A DNA stretch of 20,629 nucleotides from Haemophilus sp. (GTDB taxonomy: Bacteria > Pseudomonadota > Gammaproteobacteria > Enterobacterales > Pasteurellaceae). Positions 15,532-20,629 of this stretch are shown piece by piece (the first letter of the stretch is position 1; every line of letters starts with the position of its first letter). The stretch covers positions 1 to 20,629 of the forward strand of contig JAHZCF010000035.1 in NCBI GenBank assembly GCA_019423005.1. Direction: 5' to 3'. A program made the position numbers and the translations under genes. The notes under the pieces are model-generated. The model was not told the origin of the DNA. It saw only the letters and a program-made list of their open reading frames with translations, and searched no databases.

Positions 15532-15568
15532 AAGTAATCGTTTGTCTGATTTATAAACTTACGCAAAC
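15532..15568 (+). promoter_or_regulatory. Possible PurR-like sites before purA
   Basis: The 16-mer at 15532-15547 matches the PurR operator consensus at 11 of 16 positions, with the core GTTTG. A perfect half-site ACGCAAAC lies at 15561-15568, but its other half is poor. E. coli purA is under PurR control, which is the reason to note it. A TATAAA (15552-15557) between the two could be the -10. Confidence 0.3.
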
Positions 15569-15582
15569 TTAAGGCGGAAATT

Positions 15583-16881
15583 ATGGGAAAAAGTGTTGTT
15601 GTTCTTGGCGCTCAGTGGGGTGATGAAGGGAAAGGCAAGATCGTTGATTTATTAACGGATCGAGTTAAATATGTGGTGCGTTACCAAGGTGGTCACAACG
15701 CAGGTCACACTTTAATTATTAATGGTGAAAAAACCGTATTACGCTTAATTCCATCAGGTATTTTACGTGATAACGTGACCTGTTTAATCGGTAACGGTGT
15801 GGTGCTTTCTCCTGCTGCATTAATGCAAGAAATGGGCGAATTAGAAAGCCGTGGCGTAAAAGTACGTGAACGTTTATTAATTTCAGAAGCTTGTCCATTA
15901 ATCCTACCTTATCACGTTGCAATGGATCACGCGCGTGAAGCTGCATTAGGCAAAAAAGCCATTGGTACAACCGGTCGTGGTATCGGTCCTGCTTATGAAG
16001 ATAAAGTAGCTCGTCGTGGTTTACGCGTGGGCGATTTATTCAATCGTGAAGCCTTTGCTGAAAAATTAAAAAATATCCTTGAATACTATAATTTCCAATT
16101 GGTGAACTACTACAAAGTAGAACCTGTTGATTATCAAAAAACATTAGACGATGTGTTCGCGGTAGCTGATATTATTACTGGCATGGTAGCAGATATCACA
16201 ACTATTTTAGATACTGCTCGTAAAAATGGCGACAACATCCTATTCGAAGGCGCACAAGGCACCATGCTTGATATCGACCATGGAACCTATCCTTATGTAA
16301 CCAGTTCAAACACTACTGCAGGCGGCGTAGCAACAGGTTCTGGGTTTGGTCCTCGTAACCTTGATTATGTGTTAGGTATCATCAAAGCATACTGTACACG
16401 TGTTGGTGGAGGTCCATTCACCACTGAATTATTCGATGAAACTGGCGCAGAAATTGCTCGTAAAGGTAACGAATTTGGTGCAGTAACCGGTCGTCCACGT
16501 CGCTGTGGTTGGTTTGATGCCGTGGCCATTCGTCGTGCAATTCAACTTAACTCGATTTCTGGTTTCTGTATGACCAAATTAGACGTATTAGATGGCTTTG
16601 ACGAAGTTAAAATCTGTACGGCTTATAAAATGCCAAATGGCGAAATCGTTGAATATGCACCACTAGCAGCGAAAGATTGGGAAGGCGTAGAGCCAATTTA
16701 CGAAACCTTACCTGGTTGGAAAGAAAACACTTTCGGTGTGACTGATGTAAATAAACTACCGCAAACTTGCCGTGATTACATCAAACGTATCGAAGAAGTA
16801 ACTGGTGTGCCGGTAGCTATCCTTTCAACAGGTCCAGATCGTGTTCAAACAATGATTTTACGCGATCCATTTGCGGCCTAA
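15583..16881 (+). CDS. purA: Adenylosuccinate synthetase
   Basis: Joins IMP and aspartate using GTP to give adenylosuccinate, the first step from IMP to AMP, in the cytoplasm. The 432-residue protein carries the full signature: QWGDEGKGK (11-19) with catalytic D14, GGHNAGHT with catalytic H42, the IGTTGRGIGPAYEDKVARRG IMP-binding block, and GRPRRCGWFD near residue 305. The C-terminal base-recognition STGPDR precedes the end. AAGGCGG lies ahead of the start at a good distance. It follows lysC behind a terminator, so it likely has its own promoter in the 129-base gap. Nothing odd is seen in length or residues. Confidence 0.97.
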   Translation: MGKSVVVLGAQWGDEGKGKIVDLLTDRVKYVVRYQGGHNAGHTLIINGEKTVLRLIPSGILRDNVTCLIGNGVVLSPAALMQEMGELESRGVKVRERLLISEACPLILPYHVAMDHAREAALGKKAIGTTGRGIGPAYEDKVARRGLRVGDLFNREAFAEKLKNILEYYNFQLVNYYKVEPVDYQKTLDDVFAVADIITGMVADITTILDTARKNGDNILFEGAQGTMLDIDHGTYPYVTSSNTTAGGVATGSGFGPRNLDYVLGIIKAYCTRVGGGPFTTELFDETGAEIARKGNEFGAVTGRPRRCGWFDAVAIRRAIQLNSISGFCMTKLDVLDGFDEVKICTAYKMPNGEIVEYAPLAAKDWEGVEPIYETLPGWKENTFGVTDVNKLPQTCRDYIKRIEEVTGVPVAILSTGPDRVQTMILRDPFAA

Positions 16882-16896
16882 AACCGCATAAAAATA

Positions 16897-16932
16897 AACC
16901 GCACTTTGGCATAACCAAGTGCGGTTATTTTT
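16897..16932 (+). terminator. Paired uptake-signal terminator after purA
   Basis: Arms AACCGCACTT and AAGTGCGGTT (16897-16906, 16917-16926) with a 10-base loop are followed by ATTTTTT. The T run ends directly before the ribosome site of the next gene, so the hairpin could also affect that gene's leader. Confidence 0.7.
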
Positions 16933-16945
16933 TAAGGAGTTTTTG

Positions 16946-17611
16946 ATGACTGAACAAGATATTGCTGACTACCTAAAAAATCACCCGGATTTTTTTACTC
17001 ATCACCCAGAACTACTTCAACAGCTTACCATTCCTCATAGCCATGAAGAAGGGACGATTTCGTTAGTCAAAGCACAGCTTACTCAGCAACGAGAACAAAT
17101 CAAAACGCTCACTCAACTCCTCGAAAAATTTCATCAACTTGCTCATCAAGAAGCAGATATCTTCTTTGCTCTCTTGCCTTTGCAGAAAAAACTATTTCAA
17201 ACAGAAGACTTTATTGCCATCAATGAAAAGCTTGATGACTGGGCAAAAGGCTATGAGCTAGAAGGTGCCAAAATCTTACTTTTCACTGACAGCTGGCAAA
17301 AAAAGGACAGCATTCCTGAACAATATTGTCTAGACCGAAAAGCTTTTGAACTCATTCGCTTAGAGCGTATGGGTTTACGCCAATTCTATTTAGGCGATCT
17401 CTCCAATAAAGAAAAAGCCCTCATATTCCTCCCTGAAGAACTCCCTATCGGATCTGTGGCGATTTGCCGTTTAGGCGGAACACCTCAAAAACCAACCGCA
17501 CTTTTACTCTTCAAATCTCAAGACACAGACCGTTTCCACAATAACCAAGACACCACATTCCTTCGACATTTAGTCGATGTTGTGGAATTGCATTTGGGAA
17601 GATGGAGTTAA
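16946..17611 (+). CDS. DUF484 family protein
   Basis: A 221-residue cytoplasmic protein of the DUF484 family (E. coli YigA type). The N-terminal signature DIADYLKNHPDFFTHHPELL is followed by a helix rich in Gln and Glu that may be a coiled coil (about residues 35-70), then a GAF-like domain to the end (LVDVVELHLGRWS). Its function is unknown. In enterobacteria the gene lies between dapF and xerC, hinting at a link with chromosome or cell-wall functions, but those neighbours are absent here. The start is well fixed: TAAGGAG lies six to seven bases ahead of the ATG. An open frame from 16919 would run through the terminator hairpin and is unlikely. One uptake signal lies at 17495-17503. Confidence 0.85.
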   Translation: MTEQDIADYLKNHPDFFTHHPELLQQLTIPHSHEEGTISLVKAQLTQQREQIKTLTQLLEKFHQLAHQEADIFFALLPLQKKLFQTEDFIAINEKLDDWAKGYELEGAKILLFTDSWQKKDSIPEQYCLDRKAFELIRLERMGLRQFYLGDLSNKEKALIFLPEELPIGSVAICRLGGTPQKPTALLLFKSQDTDRFHNNQDTTFLRHLVDVVELHLGRWS

Positions 17612-17757
17612 AGGTTACTAATATCAATTTATTGATCCCGCTCACAATTTCAAAAAAATAAACTTTCTTTATTTTTCAACTCTTTCTACAATACCTTTGT
17701 TTTTATTATTAAAAACACACAATTCAATTTAACTTCAGATATCACAAGGGTCTAATT

Positions 17758-18819
17758 ATGAAAATTTTAACTTGGCCTGTGGTTGCAGGTGCTGCACTTG
17801 GTATCGTTGCGCCACTTCTCACTTACAATGGCAATCCTGGTAATATGGGATTTTGTGCGGCTTGTTTCTTACGAGATACAGCCGGATCGCTTGGATTACA
17901 CCACGCTGCCCCATTACAATACCTTCGCCCAGAACTCATTGGATTAGTTTTAGGAGCACTCGCCAGTGCATTCTTATCTAAGGAATTTAAACCTCGTGGT
18001 GGCTCGGCCCCACTTGCTCGTATTAGCTTAGGCTTTTTTGCGATGCTTGGTGCGCTCATTTTCTTAGGTTGTCCATGGCGTGCTTATTTACGATTAGGTG
18101 GCGGTGATCTCACTGCAATTGCAGGTATCGTAGGATTGTTTGCCGGTGTATTAGGCGGCATTTTCTTCGCTAATCGAGGATTCTCATTAGGTAAATCTAA
18201 GGAACAAAGCCAATCTTCTGGCTTAATCGGACCAATCTTTGCCGTGATTTTGCTTGTTTTAGCCTTAACCCAATTTAAATTTGGTGAAAATTTAGCAATT
18301 TACACCTCTGAAAAAGGCCCTGGTGCACAACATGCGGCTATTTGGATGTCACTTGCTGGCGGATTACTTCTTGGTGTGCTGATGCAAAAATCACGTTTTT
18401 GCACAATTGGGGCATTCCGAAACTTTGTCCTCTTCCGTGATGCACATTTATTAAATGGTGTGATTGCACTGATTGTCTTTGCGGCAATAACTAATGCCTT
18501 ACTAGGCCAATTTCATTTAGGCTTTGAAAAACAACCTATCGCGCATAATGACTATCTCTACAATTTCCTTTCTATGGCGCTTTGCGGTCTTTGCTTTGCA
18601 TTAGGCGGCGGTTGCCCTGGTAAGCAATTAGTCAATATTGGTGAAGGGAACAATGACTCAGCATTATTTGTGCTCGGTATGCTACTTGGCGCAGCTGCGG
18701 CACATAACTTTGGTTTCGCGGCTGCCCCTACTGGCGTTCCAACCTTTACGCCTTATGTTTTACTTGCCGGCTTTGTGGTTTGTTTATATATCGCATTCAC
18801 TAATAAATCGGAAGCTTAA
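17758..18819 (+). CDS. yedE: YedE/YeeE-family putative selenium or sulfur transporter
   Basis: An inner-membrane protein of 353 residues with about nine to ten helices in two repeats. Conserved cysteines lie in short loops or broken helices: C33 and C36 (GFCAACFLRD), C105 (GCPWR), C215 (SRFCTIGAF), and C276, C279 and C286 (GGGCPGKQL), as in YeeE-type channels, where cysteines pass thiosulfate along. The FCAACFLRD, CPWRAYLRLGGGD and NIGEGNNDS blocks fit the seleno-YedE subgroup that tends to occur in selenium-using genomes. Whether the substrate is selenium or sulfur is not shown. The usual small TusA/YedF partner is not next to it. AAGGG precedes the start. A strong terminator follows. Confidence 0.85.
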   Translation: MKILTWPVVAGAALGIVAPLLTYNGNPGNMGFCAACFLRDTAGSLGLHHAAPLQYLRPELIGLVLGALASAFLSKEFKPRGGSAPLARISLGFFAMLGALIFLGCPWRAYLRLGGGDLTAIAGIVGLFAGVLGGIFFANRGFSLGKSKEQSQSSGLIGPIFAVILLVLALTQFKFGENLAIYTSEKGPGAQHAAIWMSLAGGLLLGVLMQKSRFCTIGAFRNFVLFRDAHLLNGVIALIVFAAITNALLGQFHLGFEKQPIAHNDYLYNFLSMALCGLCFALGGGCPGKQLVNIGEGNNDSALFVLGMLLGAAAAHNFGFAAAPTGVPTFTPYVLLAGFVVCLYIAFTNKSEA

Positions 18820-18837
18820 TATTCATTCAGAATAAAC

Positions 18838-18868
18838 AAAAAGGAAGTCAATCATGACTTCCTTTTTT
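18838..18868. terminator. Strong bidirectional terminator after yedE
   Basis: A perfect 13-base stem AAAAAGGAAGTCA / TGACTTCCTTTTT (18838-18850, 18855-18867) has an ATCA loop, with T runs on either strand. It separates yedE from the convergent ilvIH genes. Confidence 0.9.
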
Positions 18869-18876
18869 CGTTTTCA

Positions 18877-18904
18877 AAAGTGCGGTCATTTTTAACCGCA
18901 CTTT
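18877..18904 (-). terminator. Paired uptake-signal hairpin after ilvH
   Basis: Opposed AAGTGCGGT signals form 10-base arms (18877-18886, 18895-18904) with an 8-base loop. On the minus strand only a short T run follows. It lies nine bases beyond the ilvH stop, with the stronger hairpin at 18838 behind it as a second stop. Confidence 0.6.
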
Positions 18905-18912
18905 CTACATTA

Positions 18913-19404
18913 TTAGAGAATATTTTTCTCACCACGGGAAAGGCTAATTAAGCCTGAACGAACAATCTCAAGTAATGTACTTTCTTCCTTCACTGCCTCA
19001 ACAAAAGCATCTAATTTGTCTTTTGTACCCGTTAATTGAATCGTGTAGGATTTTGTTGTTACATCCACAATCTGACCACGGAAGATGTCTGCTAAACGTT
19101 TTAGCTCATCGCGTGATGAACCCGTTGCTCGCACTTTCACTAACAACACTTCACGCTCAACGTGCTCATGTTCACTCAAGTTAATAACTTTAAACACATC
19201 CACTAATTTGTGAAGTTGTTTTTCGATTTGTTCGAGTACTTGCTCATCACCCACCGCTTCAATCGTCATACGAGAAAGCGTTGGATCATCGGTTGGTGCC
19301 ACAGTTAAGCTTTCAATGTTAAATGCACGTTGGGAAAATAAGCCGACCACTCGAGATAATGCACCAGATTCATTTTCTAATAAAACAGATAAAATTCTAC
19401 GCAT
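18913..19404 (-). CDS. ilvH: Acetolactate synthase III, regulatory small subunit
   Basis: Regulatory subunit that binds IlvI, raises its activity and confers valine feedback inhibition in valine, leucine and isoleucine synthesis. The 163-residue protein is of the IlvH type and nearly the same length as E. coli IlvH. An N-terminal ACT domain (MRRILSVLLENESGALSRVV, then FSQRAFNIESL and VAPTDDPTLSRMTI) holds the valine site at the dimer interface. A C-terminal ACT-like half (HVEREVLLVKV, IFRGQIVDVTTKSYTIQLTG) follows. Its start overlaps the ilvI stop by one base (TAATG on the minus strand), so translation is coupled and a 1:1 complex is expected. The valine-contact stretch around residues 11-20 looks unaltered. 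Confidence 0.95.
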   Translation of the reverse strand: MRRILSVLLENESGALSRVVGLFSQRAFNIESLTVAPTDDPTLSRMTIEAVGDEQVLEQIEKQLHKLVDVFKVINLSEHEHVEREVLLVKVRATGSSRDELKRLADIFRGQIVDVTTKSYTIQLTGTKDKLDAFVEAVKEESTLLEIVRSGLISLSRGEKNIL

Positions 19405-20629
19405 TATTCGTTCTCCTCTTGTGGTTTGCTTAAAATCATCTCATTCATCGCCCCGCCGCGAACTTGCATTGGGTAAACGTGTTCGGTTTCATCAACGTTA
19501 ATATCAACAAAGACCAATTTATTTTTAATACTAAAGGCTTCTTGTAATTTGCTTTCTAATTCATCTGGTGTTGAAATCTGAATTCCCACATGCCCATAAG
19601 ATTCTGCCAACTTCACGAAATCCGGTAAAGAATTCATATAAGTTTGAGAATGACGGCCAGAGTAAATCAAATCTTGCCATTGTTTCACCATGCCTAAGAA
19701 GTGGTTGTTCAAACAAATCACTACGACTGGAATACCATATTGTGTTGCCGTTGAAAGCTCTTGGATATTCATTTGAATACTGCCATCCCCCGTTACACAA
19801 ACTACGGTTGCGTCAGGATGTGCAAGTTTCACCCCTAATGCAGCAGGTAAACCAAAGCCCATCGTACCCGCACCACCTGAATTGATCCAACGACGCGGTA
19901 AATCAAACGGATAATGTAATGCAGCAAACATTTGGTGTTGCCCTACATCCGATGCCACATAAGCTTGGCCTTTTGTAATGCGATATACCGCTTCCATCAC
20001 TTGCTGTGGTTTGATGACGCCTGAAGTGCGGTCGAAATCTAAGCATTTTTTAGCTTTCCATTCATCGATTTGTTTCCACCAATCTTCCAAGTGATTTTGC
20101 GGACGTGAACCAATTTCTTCACCTAATAAACTTAAGAATTCATCCAATACATTTTTCGCGTTACCTACAATTGGAATAGCCGCGGGTACGTTTTTAGAAA
20201 TAGAGGTTGGGTCAATATCAATCTGAATCACTTTGGCATTCGGGCAATATTTATCTAAGTTATTAGTGGTACGGTCATCAAAGCGCACCCCAACACCAAG
20301 AATTAAATCACTTTCATGCATCGCTGTATTGGCTTCATAAGTCCCGTGCATCCCAAGCATGCCTAAAAATTGTTTGTCCGTACTTGGGTACACGCCTAAA
20401 CCCATTAACGATGAGGTGACTGGTAAATTTAAACGTTGTGCAAATTGCGTTAATTCTTCATGACAGCCTGCCGCAATTGCACCACCACCTACGAATAAAA
20501 CCGGTTTTTTAGCTACTAATAATGCTTTTAAGGCTTTCTTAATTTGACCTTTGTGACCATTTACCGTTGGATTATAAGAACGAAGCTCAACAGATTTTGG
20601 ATATTCGTAAGGATATTTTAATGTTGGGT
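19404..20629 (-). CDS. ilvI: Acetolactate synthase III, catalytic large subunit, N-terminal part missing
   Basis: The frame is open to the right edge of the window with no stop, giving about 407 residues, the C-terminal 70% of a roughly 574-residue enzyme. It condenses two pyruvates, or pyruvate with 2-oxobutyrate, using thiamine diphosphate and FAD. Visible parts are the end of the first domain (SYNPTVNGHKGQIKKAL), the FAD-domain VGGGAIAAGC and VGVRFDDRTTNNL, and the thiamine-diphosphate domain with GDGSIQMNIQEL and the NN about 28 residues on (metal-binding motif). GMVKQWQDLIYSGRHSQTY is also typical. The ATG at 20403-20405 is internal and not the start. One uptake signal lies at 20024-20032. 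Overlap with ilvH marks an ilvIH operon. Confidence 0.96.
   Translation of the reverse strand, partial: PTLKYPYEYPKSVELRSYNPTVNGHKGQIKKALKALLVAKKPVLFVGGGAIAAGCHEELTQFAQRLNLPVTSSLMGLGVYPSTDKQFLGMLGMHGTYEANTAMHESDLILGVGVRFDDRTTNNLDKYCPNAKVIQIDIDPTSISKNVPAAIPIVGNAKNVLDEFLSLLGEEIGSRPQNHLEDWWKQIDEWKAKKCLDFDRTSGVIKPQQVMEAVYRITKGQAYVASDVGQHQMFAALHYPFDLPRRWINSGGAGTMGFGLPAALGVKLAHPDATVVCVTGDGSIQMNIQELSTATQYGIPVVVICLNNHFLGMVKQWQDLIYSGRHSQTYMNSLPDFVKLAESYGHVGIQISTPDELESKLQEAFSIKNKLVFVDINVDETEHVYPMQVRGGAMNEMILSKPQEENE

Noticed and set aside
17622..17634. Perfect match to the IHF consensus and an ATCAAT-TT-ATTGAT palindrome before yedE
   Set aside because: The consensus is loose and such matches are frequent by chance in DNA this AT-rich. 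No promoter is clearly placed relative to it.
19568..19885. A 105-codon plus-strand frame inside ilvI
   Set aside because: It lies opposite the conserved thiamine-diphosphate domain and its composition is that of an antisense frame.
245..20032. Many copies of a 9-base repeat, considered as CRISPR or transposon ends
   Set aside because: The copies are AAGTGCGGT uptake signals, irregularly spaced, in both orientations and often inside genes. There are no regular spacers or target-site duplications.
20403..20405. ATG as the start of ilvI
   Set aside because: The frame continues upstream to the window edge with clear IlvI sequence (VGGGAIAAGC, NGHKGQIKKAL), so this Met is internal.

Overview
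The window looks like chromosome of a Pasteurellaceae species of the Haemophilus group. The best evidence is the 9-base DNA uptake signal AAGTGCGGT (or its complement), which I count about 22 times in 20.6 kb, inside genes and as inverted pairs between genes. The low G+C, the gene order and an intact sodC of the H. parainfluenzae type fit H. parainfluenzae or a close relative; the species call is inference. I see no rRNA, tRNA, insertion sequence, prophage or CRISPR array. Every stretch between genes is under 300 bases.

Layout. Positions 1-1400: the 3' end of a small periplasmic heavy-metal-binding (HMA) protein, an unrecognised 73-residue two-helix membrane protein on the minus strand, and minus-strand sodC. 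Positions 1428-9358: ycjX (minus), divergent from the sapABCDF peptide/heme/polyamine ABC transporter operon, then a bile-acid:sodium symporter family (BASS) carrier. Positions 9419-11947: sppA (minus), divergent from a YdjA-type nitroreductase, the same pairing as in E. coli. Positions 11993-13933: metX (minus) with a MetJ operator in its control region, divergent from sanA. Positions 14101-18819: lysC, purA, a DUF484 gene and a YedE-type putative selenium/sulfur transporter, all plus strand. Positions 18913-20629: ilvI (cut by the window edge) and ilvH on the minus strand, the two subunits of acetolactate synthase III.

How it fits together. The five sap genes overlap or sit 3 bases apart and form one ABC importer unit. 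lysC and metX feed aspartate-family synthesis (lysine/threonine and methionine), and ilvIH feeds branched-chain synthesis. Most transcription units end in inverted repeats. Five of these are built from two opposed uptake signals, and two from a GGCGGAA/TTCCGCC stem placed between convergent genes.

This is mainly a conserved housekeeping region, and I did not find a convincing new multi-gene system. The points most worth a second look are the altered catalytic residues in both Sap ATPases, the MetJ operator abutting the metX promoter, the small membrane gene with its own start and stop signals, and the BASS carrier behind sapF.
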